A stretch of DNA of 11,655 nt, taken from positions 1 through 11,655 of the forward strand of contig JADNRX010001284.1 in NCBI GenBank assembly GCA_015501595.1, read 5' to 3'. Each line of letters begins with the position of its first letter. Within the stretch, counting starts at the first letter, position 1. Below the pieces are notes generated by a model. It was not told the origin of the DNA and made no database searches. It was given only the letters and a program-made list of their open reading frames with translations. Both the position numbers and the translations under genes were made by a program. Below are positions 1 to 7,805 of this stretch, piece by piece. Origin of the DNA: Hymenopellis radicata (taxonomy: Eukaryota > Basidiomycota > Agaricomycetes > Agaricales > Physalacriaceae).

Positions 1-792
1 GCAATGTCAGCCTTCAAGTGAGATGATTCTCATTTTTCCTCAATGGGGTGCTGACTGGCTTCAAGCGGGATAGCAAATGACCTCCTGGTGGAGCATTTTC
101 CCAGCATTGCACAGCGCTTTCAAGACTGTAAAGAGTACATGGAGAAGAAGCACTCCCTATCTCCTCAATTCGGTCTTTATTGGAACTGGTGCTTGAACGC
201 GGTAAGGGCTGGGGTAAAGCGCGTTCATTGTGACCCACATGTAGACGCTAAAAACCTTGCACTTGGAATATGTATCGTCTTCGTTTATGGTACGCTCAGA
301 GCCACCGTCATTTAAAAGCAAGCTAAACCTGAGAAAGGCTGGTTTAATCATCAGGAAAAGGCGTGGCTAGTTATCTGGGAGGCCGGCATATGTGTTGAAC
401 TGCCACCCGGAGTATTTTTGCTGTATCCCTCCTCGCTCTTCTTCCACTTCAACGTTGATCTTAAAGGTGTGTTCCAACACTCGCCCTTGGCAGAAATCAT
501 TGAAACCTACCCTATAGACGTCGAAATCGTGGCCACTGCCAATGGGGAAGTACCGACTCGGGAAAACTCTTACGCCCTCTCAGACCCTATTCCACGAAGG
601 CCTGAGGTTTCGGAAGAGGATTGGGCAGAGGGAAATGGTCGAGGGTCAGTAGTGTGGTTTAACCAGGCTTCCATGTTCCAAACATCGGAGACAGGGTTTG
701 AGACGCTCAAGAAGGCGCACAAGGCAAAACACTCAGGACAAGCTGACAGTAAGCGTTGGTTAGGAGAGGATGGCGCGTTTTCAAGAATGTAA
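1..792 (+). CDS. TET/JBP-like 2OG-Fe(II) oxygenase-like protein, 5' partial
   Basis: The gene runs off the left edge. My splice model is exons 1-17 (partial), 66-289, 338-466 and 518-792, with introns of 48, 48 and 51 nt; this gives 214 readable codons ending at TAA 790-792. Residues (partial numbering) include R58-VHCDPHVD-AKN, where H64-x-D66 fits the iron-binding HxD motif, then WLVIWEAG (90-97), PPGVFLLYPSS, and FFHFN with H117 as the probable distal histidine. A later GRGSVVWFNQASMFQ block is strongly conserved in Agaricomycete proteins I remember only as uncharacterised. The PHxDxxN...PG...H arrangement matches the fungal TET/JBP class of 2-oxoglutarate oxygenases, which oxidise modified bases in DNA or RNA and often sit near KDZ transposons. 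I see no arginine clearly placed to bind 2-oxoglutarate, so activity is unproven. The last intron (467-517) is a multiple of three without stops, so an unspliced reading also stays open. Family assignment is from memory of motifs. Confidence 0.55.
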
Positions 793-856
793 CTATCATT
801 GATCGGCAGTAAATAGGAATATTTTTTCACGTAAACTCTGTACCTTGTGATCCTCC

Positions 857-1627
857 TCAAGGAACCTCCTTGATTCTTATGGCGCACAGAGTGACGAAGA
901 GGTTGAGGTCCCGCTCTGACCTTCGTAGAAGCCCCCGATCCGCTGCAAAAGAGGTAAGCACTGAGAATAAAGGCAAAGTACTCGGATATACCTCTATTAT
1001 GAGCGTACCAGTTCTTGCACTCCCCGTCTGGGGCGTGAGCAAGAAAACCGGGGGGGCTGAAGAGGCAGCAACAGAAGTCGCAGAGAACTGCAGACTGAGT
1101 CGCAGATAGGAAAGTAGCCTGCGGAGCGCCAACATCTGAGTCAAAGTCACGGAAGAACTGCCCGAAGTTCGGATTGAAGAACTGTAGATGCTGTAGAGCA
1201 CAGTTCATGCCGGAGGGATGCCCATAGCGTGCCCGGTGTATAAAGGATGAGCCTTGGGATTGCCTGGGGAAAAGGTAAGGGCATATTATAGTGGAGAGGA
1301 TTAAAGACCCACCTCTAAAAACTCCTGACGCATAACAACTCAGGATAAGCTGAACGTATGCCGTATCTGAGAACAACTTATCAGAGAATAGTCCGACATA
1401 AGGAATCAAATACGCACCAGCACGCGCTAAAGCAACTTCCATAGCAAAGAACCCTTGATAGCCTTTGTGTCGTGGTGGAGGTTTGGGAATGTGTACGAGT
1501 TCGTCGTCCCAGAAGGATCAAGCAGCATCGCCTCTACAGCGGCAAGGTCCTGCTCGTCCCGACGAGACTGAGGACTGCTGGGTGGCGGAGCAGGCAAGAC
1601 TGTCATCGAAGAAAGAGATTCTGTCAT
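857..1627 (-). pseudogene. Unrecognised protein gene with one-base frameshift
   Basis: On the minus strand an ATG at 1627 opens a frame (MTESLSSMTVLPAPPP..., Pro/Ser-rich, then EQDLAAVEAMLLDPSG). At 1508-1510 (CCC on plus, GGG on minus) the sensible reading moves to the -1 frame: DDELVHIPKPPPRHKGYQGF, then an ARAGAYLIPYVGLFSDKLF block, a LILSCYASGVFR block, a GMNCALQHLQFFNPNFGQFF block and a Cys-rich VLCDFCCCLF segment. One missing base in the G run explains this. Introns are likely: donor GTGGGT on minus near 1315, with acceptors giving 49 or 60 nt (60 nt keeps frame), and a 49-nt intron GTATAT...TTTTGCAG near 990-940, after which the frame ends at 857-859. I do not recognise the family. It is convergent with the oxygenase-like gene, with 64 nt between stops. 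It could be a pseudogene, a strain-specific null allele, or an assembly error in a homopolymer. The alternative C-terminal frame stays open to 570 but would overlap the neighbour antisense. Confidence 0.45.
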
Positions 1628-2113
1628 AGCCCAACAAGAGAGACGCCCGGCTGGGTCTTGGATGAGCACGGTTTATAAAGCATTGTAACCCTTGGTGAAC
1701 GGGGCGTCGAATAATCAGAGCATCAGTCGGAAACCTATATCGCGGTAGCCGTACGCTTGACAGACACACGGGAAACGGGAGAATCCTTTTCAAAAAAGAA
1801 GGTGATGGAGAGAGGAATAGTCCGCATGCATTACTCTGGGTTACAGCTAGAAATCCCTGGCCTCGAAAGTGAGGTGTCAGATCTCGCTACTCATACTCTT
1901 ACTCATAACGCTTTCACACCCGGCCGTTCCTGACGGGGCCGCTTGCCGAAAGGGCTAGCGAGTTGCCTTACCAAGTGGTATATTTCATTCTCCATATAGT
2001 AACCTACTCGAGTGGCGTCGGACGGACTTGCGATCAGGTGACCCGGCCTTTATCTTTCATAACGGAGCCACTCTACCTTTCCCCCATCATTATCACCAGC
2101 TACCAATTGCAAA
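1628..2113. promoter_or_regulatory. Divergent intergenic region
   Basis: This stretch separates the minus-strand gene starting at 1627 from the F-box gene starting at 2114, so it should hold both promoters. A TATAAA on the minus strand (1672-1677) lies about 45 nt before the ATG at 1627. For the F-box gene I see no convincing TATA box; the segment 2030-2113 is pyrimidine-rich, as is common before fungal starts. Small open frames here (for example 1963-2253 plus) look accidental. Confidence 0.3.
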
Positions 2114-4539
2114 ATGGCGTCCGTACAACCCCGTCGCTCCAACCGCACTGCCAAGCTCTCTCATCCGAATGCGATTGTCACGCCGAAGGTGAAAGTAGCT
2201 CTAGCAAAAGAGCGCCAGCGAGCCGCTTCCTCAGACAGACACGATACGAATGAAAAGGACGAACCTCACAGGAAACCCCGGAAACGTGTCAAGATCAGCG
2301 CTGCGGTCGAGTCATCAAGTCAAGCTGCACCGACTCGAAAAGGACGAGGAAAGCTAAGGCAGTTTACCGAGGCGCCTCTCGACGTTCTCTTTGTGGTAGG
2401 TGCCTATACGCGGTAAACCAAGCGTCTCTCTAAAAGTCTTGCTGCAGATCTTCTCTTACTTGGAGCCTCTTGACCTCTTGCGGATGAGCCGGACTACAAA
2501 AAGGCTGCGCTCAATCCTCATGGACATATCGTCTAGAACTGTTTGGAAGAGTGCCTTTCTGGCAATGGGGGCTCTTCCTCCGATAATCGATGGCCTCAGC
2601 GAGCCGCAGTATGCGAACCTGCTGTTTGACAGTCATTGCCACGTACGTGTGTTCCAGGGATCTACTTTCATGTTCTTACATGTTTATTAGGGCTGCGGGA
2701 AACCAGCAACTAGATATATCCAGTGGGAAATACGGATGAGACTGTGCGTGGAATGCCTGGACAAAGGAACCATGTACGAGCAGCTATCTTTGTTCAGCGA
2801 ACCATTTCTTACCCATGAACTTGAAGTATGGCGACTTCGGGGGCATTTCGTCGACGGACTGAAGACCCCCACAAAGTTCAGGATTTGCTCACTGTTGTTC
2901 CGCGTGTCGAACACGGTCGTGTGTCAGAATCCGTGGTTATCATATATTTTCAGCGGGCCTCTTACGATAGGCTGGTGCAGGAGAGCGCTGAACTCCAGCG
3001 TGGAACGCCAGAGTATGCGGCATGGCTTGCCGAGCGGCAAGAGGAGCACGAGGCGCTTGTTGAGGTGAACCTTATGCAGTGCCTAAGAGAATGAACATAT
3101 GCTCAACTCATTTATGAAGTCCTGCAAGCCGTACGAGTCCTGGGCCGCCTCTAGGGCCGAGGCTCGCGTAGCACAGCTAGCCTCTCTTCGCGAACAAAGA
3201 CTTCAAAGGTGCCGTACATGCATGCTACTCATGTCGCAGAGGTTGACAAGACAACAGTATCATTGCTCGTCTGAAGGCAGACGGCTGGGAAGGAGAATTA
3301 GATCATTCTTGCGCTCATACGACTCTGAAATACCACCCGGCGGTCAAGCAGCCTAAACAGCTGACCGACCGAAGTAAGTTTTCTGTAATCCTATTTGCTT
3401 GACACTGATATTACTCGTTTTAGTTTGGGAGGCCATCAAGCCCGCTCTCACAGAAGTCATGTCGAATCTCCGTGCGGGCATACTCAAGCAAAAGATACAA
3501 GACGCCATCGCTGGGAGAGTACGGCTTCTAGAAAGGCTGGGAGATTCTCTCCTCTCGAAATTGCCAGAAACGGTGCCCAATCCCCCAGCCTCCGCGCTTT
3601 GCACGTACCAGCCTTTTCTCGATATTGTCCAAACTACGCCGCATGACAAGGACGTCACCGCCAAGCTCGAGGAAGCACTTAAGACAGTTCCCGTCATATG
3701 TGAGGAATGGAGACAAGAACACGAGACTCGCTTGAAAGCGATACTCATGAAGACGGGGCGCCGCGATGATCTCTCATTGGTCGTCAACGCTTTTACTTGC
3801 GCCGACTGCTGCAGGCGCTCCTTGTCCGTGGTCCTTCATTATCCACACTTCGCCTCACACCGCTGCTTCTATTCCACCGCTCGCGTTGGTGACACCAATG
3901 TTTGGATTTGGAACGGCAAGGGCACTACAGCGGTAAATCAGGATGTCTATAACCGATGCAAAGGGTTCGTCCGGATGTGTGAACTAGATCCGGATACGGC
4001 GACTGCTGAGGATATGGATGGGGTTGATACCTTCTTCCAATGTGAGGAATGTGATGCGAGACGGGTACACCCGCCTGGGATGCGATCGTTCCGCCTTATG
4101 CGTTGGCGTACGGCCATGGTTAGTCTTCGTATACCTTTGCTGGTTATCATATCTATCTAATGCATCGTAGAATCATCCGCACCTCGGGAAAGTGTCTCGC
4201 GTTGAAGACGCCGATCTTATCGCTTCAGGACGCCGTGGGGAAAAACGCGTGCTGGAGAAAGATCTGTTGTCGAAGCCTGTTGGGCATGCAGAGTTTCCTC
4301 AGGCGTTTGTTTGTGTGCACTGTGATATGCCGGAAGCGTCTAGGACTGCGCGTGCTGCGCATCTTCAAGATGTGTGAGTCCTTCTCTCCTATTGCATGGC
4401 CTGGCATATTGACTGACGTCTTTGTAGGCATGGGATAGAGGGCGAGGTCAAGGTCGCGGATCATTATCGGCGGAGCTTGAAGGATAAACGCGTGAACAAG
4501 TTCGTGGTCGACGTTGGGAGGATGATAACTAAGGCCTAA
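2114..4539 (+). CDS. F-box protein with zinc modules, nine exons
   Basis: Exons 2114-2395, 2448-2642, 2691-2773, 2827-3064, 3120-3208, 3258-3373, 3424-4118, 4171-4373 and 4428-4539 sum to 671 codons (670 aa); introns are 48-55 nt. The N-terminus (1-80) is basic and Ser/Arg-rich, perhaps a nuclear signal. The F-box spans about 85-125, with APLDVLFV, IFSYLEPLDLLRMSRTTK and a VWKSAF helix. It is followed by LSEPQYANLLFD and a C158-x2-C161...C178-x2-C181 zinc pair, a layout I know from Agaricomycete F-box proteins. A long helical middle region contains the LKADGW and LTDRIWE blocks. Further Cys/His sites are C460/C463 with HYPHFASHRC, and C541-x2-C544. A canonical C2H2 finger ends the protein: C614-x2-C617-x12-H630-x4-H635. 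F-box proteins bring substrates to SCF (Skp1-Cullin-F-box) ubiquitin ligases; the zinc modules would be the target-binding part. The start context AAAATGG is good. Boundaries of intron 3 (2774-2826, acceptor GAAG) are the least certain. The target is unknown. Confidence 0.85.
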
Positions 4540-4949
4540 GGGACAAGCGGGCAGTTGATTGAGAATTGAATATTGAATTCTTACTCACCGTTTTAGATCT
4601 AAACTCGCCACTCGTTTCTGCATCATCCCACTCCATCTCAGCTGCTATACCTTTTGTACAATATATCAGTAGTCGGTATCTTGAACTTTCACTATCTTGT
4701 GTTCTTGTATTTCTCGTGCATCAGTCTTCGGACCTGTGTACTTCTTATAGTTCTGTCTCCGAGGCGTCAGCCGCCCGTGCCAATTGAAGCCTTCGCCTTG
4801 ATACACGACGTCGGTTTACCTCTCTTGTATAACGTATACATGGCATCACGCCGTCGTCTTTCCAACTTGTGTCAAATGCCTCCCTAGAGGATCGTCAGTT
4901 TCGGACTCGCTTGTGATCAGTTGTATTCGACTTGAAGCATTATACATTG
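4540..4949. other. Intergenic, 3' flank of the F-box gene
   Basis: This is probably the 3' UTR and terminator region of the F-box gene, T-rich in places (about 4560-4740). The short plus-strand frames at 4566-4787 and 4654-4887 are low-complexity Ser/Leu/Val translations with no motif, and I do not call them genes. Confidence 0.4.
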
Positions 4950-5126
4950 TCAGCGTCGTTCCCCATCTTCCAAGATGTCCTGGGCCATGAGGAATGCCTT
5001 GGCAAAAGTCGTTCGACTCTGAGGTCTTAAGAGGCGAATGCGAGGCAATAATTGAGCGGTAGCCTGTTAACGCACGTCCTGAAAAAGGAACTCTGTTGCA
5101 GCGTCCATTGTAAACCGGCAAAAATC
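4950..5126 (-). pseudogene. Cytochrome P450 relic
   Basis: Read on the minus strand from 5126, 59 codons give DFCRFTMDAATEFLFQDVR, a TAA stop, and then 38 codons containing TTFAKAFLMAQDILEDG before TGA at 4950-4952. The RFTMDxATEFLFxxDVR block followed about 20 residues later by FxKAFxxAQ is the signature I know from the central region of basidiomycete P450s of the CYP63/CYP5150-like type (haem monooxygenases of the ER). The I-helix, ExxR and haem-binding cysteine segments are absent from this window. Upstream minus-strand frames at about 5420-5200 (for example FASTTHLWDSQ and LREGMKSAFDECYR) may be eroded remains of the preceding helix-C region, but that match is weak. A 50-nt GT-AG stretch could splice out the TAA, yet the flanking frames still do not rebuild a P450. 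I call it a dead fragment. Confidence 0.55.
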
Positions 5127-5682
5127 CTAGGAAGATGTTAGACGACAGTAAGTGCGAAGCGTAGAAGAGTGAACCTGGAAACTTGGCGGGCAGCACCTTG
5201 AAGAGCTCTCGACGTGCGCGTCAGTATCTTCGCGGTCAAAGACGACTCGATAGCACTCGTCAAACGCACTCTTCATCCCCTCCCGAAGATTAGCACTCAT
5301 ATCCGGAACTCTCGCCTTGCGCTGGCGCGAAAGATGGGGATCCTGAGAATCCCAAAGATGGGTCGTCGAAGCGAATATGATACTGCTTCCATCGTCATAC
5401 GACCAGCCTCGACTGAGGAGTAAGTAATCAATATTGTGCATGAAGGAAAACGTTCAGCGCACTTCTCGAGATATACATATATCGTTGATAATCAATAGTA
5501 TAAAGACTTGTGCACTAACAACAGACTTTAAATTTTCCGCTGAGAGCGGTTCAAGTGACGGTAGTAAGCACAGGATGAGAACAACGACAAAGCCTTGGCC
5601 ATGCGGCACCCAGCCCAGGACGCAGGCAAAGCCTTTCACTTAGACTTGGCCTGTAGGCGCTCTGGATCTTGAGTGCCGAGTA
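5127..5682. other. Gene-free stretch, possible eroded P450 upstream part
   Basis: The minus-strand open frame 5127-5441 may preserve degraded sequence belonging to the P450 relic, but no residue pattern is firm. Another minus-strand frame at 5454-5639 is hydrophobic and unrecognised. I see no other supported feature here. Confidence 0.3.
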
Positions 5683-6161
5683 CTATCTTGAGGCACAACC
5701 CGCTTTGATCTTGGGGAGATACGCGACACGATGAAAACAGATCTGAGGACTGCTGCTATAATCAAGGAACGAGTGCTCTAGTGGAAAATCAGGCCCTTCT
5801 AACACGGTACGGATGGGATTCTCCAGGAAAGATTCCTGGCAGACCGGACGTTGAACGGGTAAGGTATGCGAGACAGGTTTCTTGTGCTCGAGGTCGATCC
5901 AGCAGGCCTTGCACAACGTGTGTCCACAACGCAACCTGGAAGAAGCCTTTGAGCGAGGGAGGGTGCGAAAGAAGAAACTACAACGCACGTTTCTGGCCCA
6001 GTCAGCCTATCTTCACAATACGGACACTCCAAGGCCTTCTCGACGCGCGCGCAAGGCGCGCTGTAGCTCGACGAAGGCGACTTTCCAGAGCCTGACCCTT
6101 CATCTAAGCCAGAAGTGAGTGTCATGAAAGAAACTGGCAAGAAGGAAAACATACCTCCCAT
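5683..6161 (-). CDS. Small RING-HC finger protein, one zinc ligand missing
   Basis: Spliced on the minus strand as 6161-6155, 6103-5989 and 5935-5683 (introns 51 and 53 nt), this gives 125 codons (124 aa) with TAG at 5685-5683. The second intron restores a clear RING: C29-PY-C32, then C44-G-H46-TL-C49-KA-C52-W, then R70-PV-C73. Spacing is C-x2-C-x11-C-x-H-x2-C-x2-C-x17-[R]-x2-C. RING domains bind two zinc ions and recruit E2 enzymes as ubiquitin ligases. Here the seventh ligand is arginine (CGT where TGT would be Cys), so the second zinc site may fail. The residues before the RING are a Gly/Ser linker; the tail (75-124) has no known motif. The start is uncertain: ATG 6161 directly follows an in-frame TGA, has a poor context, and precedes a 7-nt first exon, so a longer gene or decay is possible. 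A degraded copy of this exon lies at 8388-8515. Confidence 0.6.
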
Positions 6162-6718
6162 TCATTTGCGCGGACAACGTCCGGAAGCTGGATGATAAAG
6201 TGGTATGTCAGAACGCAAAGTAATCGAAGAGTAAAGGATGGAAGCAGACGGAGCGGTGACGCAGAGAGTTTATCTTTCTGGGAGAACGTCGGGGCATTGG
6301 CGATGAAAGGCTGAAGATGGGGTGATGATGGGTCTATGAAAGAGTATACGCGTCGCAGCATTGGCCTTAAAGGGTACAGACACGAGGCAAGTTCCTTTGT
6401 TGTCCAGGCTGAGAGACGAGAATGAGGTGAGTGATTGCCAATCAAGTCACCTACTGCGCCCGTTCACATCCCAGTCATGTTCGTTGCTGACACTGATAGG
6501 AGCTGAAAACTACAGTCACTGCCATTGCATGTAACCTTTGTTGCATGCACGTCGATAACATTATGGACATAGTCCTTGTACTTGCCGTATATACATTTCA
6601 TACACATCCATATCCACGACCGCTATATCCTACTCATTAATCCGAGCAAAGGAAACCACTTCCAGCCGCCATGTCCCCTTGATCACTTGTAACTCCTCGA
6701 ACATGGAAGCCTTAGTCA
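6162..6718. other. Intergenic between the two RING genes
   Basis: Both RING genes lie on the minus strand, so this holds the 3' end of the RING-CH transcript and the promoter of the RING-HC gene. The open frame 6122-6445 (minus) is not supported by any motif. An 18-nt stretch at 6578-6595 recurs inverted at the right edge of the window. Confidence 0.35.
6578..6595 (+). repeat. 18-nt repeat, inverted copy at 11636-11653
   Basis: GTACTTGCCGTATATACA is found here, and its exact reverse complement is at 11636-11653. It contains a TATATA core. The match stops at both ends within this window, although the second copy is only two bases from the edge. Confidence 0.7.
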
Positions 6719-6766
6719 CTATTTGCCTGAGCTGTAGGTCATGTAGAGGAGAGATGGCGAGCTTAC
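6719..6766 (-). other. Possible 3'-UTR intron of the RING-CH gene
   Basis: On the minus strand GTAAGC (6766) to CAAATAG (6719) forms a 48-nt intron-like segment with pyrimidine tracts, starting 14 nt after the TGA of the RING-CH gene. Splicing it would join a different, -1 frame (LIEEEIH then VTKASMFEELQVIKGTW, ending at a TAG near 6640). It is therefore either a 3'-UTR intron or a sign that the gene's end was changed by a frameshift. Confidence 0.4.
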
Positions 6767-6780
6767 CGTGAATTTCCTCT

Positions 6781-7805
6781 TCAATCAGAGATGTCAATAA
6801 CTTCGGGAGGGGAGATACTTCGCCTAATTCTTCGACGTCCAGCAGATCCACGTGGGGGTTGATGCAGCCTGGAAGGACCTTCATTGTCTGATAAAAGATC
6901 TATGACCTCAGGCTCAGAGTCAGGGGATGAGGTGCTTCGCCTAATGTGTCGGGGTCGGGCAGACATACTTGAGGGTCGTCCACGTCCACGCACACCGCTT
7001 GGGCGTGGACGCGGACGCGGACGGGTCTCTGCCCGCACAGGATCTGCATTAGGTTGGACAGGGGGAACGATGGGAGGGGACTGTGCAGCGGGAGCGATAA
7101 TTGGAGGAAGGGGCCGTGTGTCCCTGAACTGAAAGAATTTTTCTGCTTCCAACTTTTGAACCAACTTTTGGTCCCTTTGAACCAACTTTTGGCGCTTTGT
7201 CTCCTCCCGCCGTTTCTCATCTAGCTTTCGTTTTCTAAGCTTCTTGGTAGCTTCTTTTTGCGCCAGATCTGTGGTTACCCATTGGCGATGAACAATTGTC
7301 ACGATAGCGGCGCGACACGTTGGACCTGTTAGCGTGAAATGAGTATGAATGAGGGGACACAATAAACTGCGTACAGCTCGGCTTTATATTTAGCTGGTCC
7401 CACCAAAGCTTGAGACATTCCTACAAAGATTTAGATCGGAAAGGAAGAAGGAACAAGGAAATGCGTACGGAGTGGTAGAGACTTCCACGACAGGGGCATG
7501 GAAGTAAATAGGCAGGTTGAGTGTCCTCAGCCCAACAGATCTATGCCAAACCACATGAAAGTTAGAAGAACGTACCACTAATGTGAATTTACTCACCCCA
7601 CAATCCGTTTCCTTCCTCCAACTTAGGGCCTCCTTATCCATCTTTTTAGTTTTCTTGAAAAGTTCGCGTGCTGCAGGTTCTCCTAAATGTTCTTTCAGGA
7701 TCTGTGGGGCATATCAGAGACAAGCGCAGTGTATAGCAAGGCCCAGCGTACGTCGAAGCGGGCTTGATAAACTATATTCTGAGGTTCGTGAATGAGTTGG
7801 TCCAT
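6781..7805 (-). CDS. RING-CH-type finger protein with AT-hook and two SIMs (STUbL-like)
   Basis: Minus-strand exons 7805-7752, 7701-7597, 7540-7469, 7420-7375 and 7325-6781 (introns 50, 56, 48, 49 nt) give 274 codons, 273 aa. The ATG has G at -3 and +4. The RING appears only after splicing: C52-GI-C55, LLPC68-P-C70-RGSLY-H76-SE-C79-LKLWW, C93-PT-C96. The spacing C-x2-C-x12-C-x-C-x5-H-x2-C-x13-C-x2-C is closest to the RING-CH (RINGv, MARCH) C4HC3 type, two residues short before the His; such domains recruit E2 enzymes. Residues 113-153 are strongly basic/helical (KKLRKRKLDEKRREE), probably a nuclear signal. Then come a Pro-rich linker, an (RP)4 run, an AT-hook-like GRGRP core, and two SUMO-interacting-motif-like segments: VIDLLSD (233-239) with acidic flank, and VIDISD at the very C-terminus (268-273), each preceded by a similar IRRS-x-S stretch. 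RING plus tandem SIMs is the architecture of SUMO-targeted ubiquitin ligases (RNF4, Slx5/Slx8). There is no membrane segment, unlike MARCH proteins. Function is inferred, not shown. Confidence 0.8.
7159..7200 (-). repeat. 21-nt coding tandem repeat (two units)
   Basis: The units 7159-7179 and 7180-7200 begin AACCAACTTTTGG and share their first 13 bases; a partial third start precedes them. On the minus strand they encode KLVQRDQ and KLVQ-KLE in the helical basic region of the RING-CH protein, so length variation here would be in frame. Confidence 0.8.

Noticed and set aside
570..856. Minus-strand continuation of the 857-1627 gene across the 3' end of the oxygenase-like gene
   Set aside because: It is open, but it is antisense to a well-supported exon; the model ending at 857 avoids overlap and uses a good 49-nt intron.
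2792..2826. Alternative intron 3 of the F-box gene using a donor at 2792
   Set aside because: It keeps phase, but at 35 nt it is shorter than any other intron here; the 53-nt choice from 2774 is more typical.
4566..4887. Hydrophobic Ser/Leu-rich frames after the F-box gene
   Set aside because: The T-rich 3' flank produces such frames by chance; no start context or domain.
5838..5876. GT-AG segment of 39 nt in the RING-HC third exon
   Set aside because: It is too short for these introns, and splicing it out would delete the last RING cysteine segment.
6122..6445. Minus-strand frame upstream of the RING-HC gene as a longer N-terminus
   Set aside because: Joining it at the donor at 6154 gives the wrong phase for the RING frame, and the translation shows no motif.
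6884..7220. Frames on both strands (6884-7132 plus, 6900-7220 minus) in the Arg/Pro region
   Set aside because: They are shadows of the hexamer-rich (RP)n coding sequence of the RING-CH gene.
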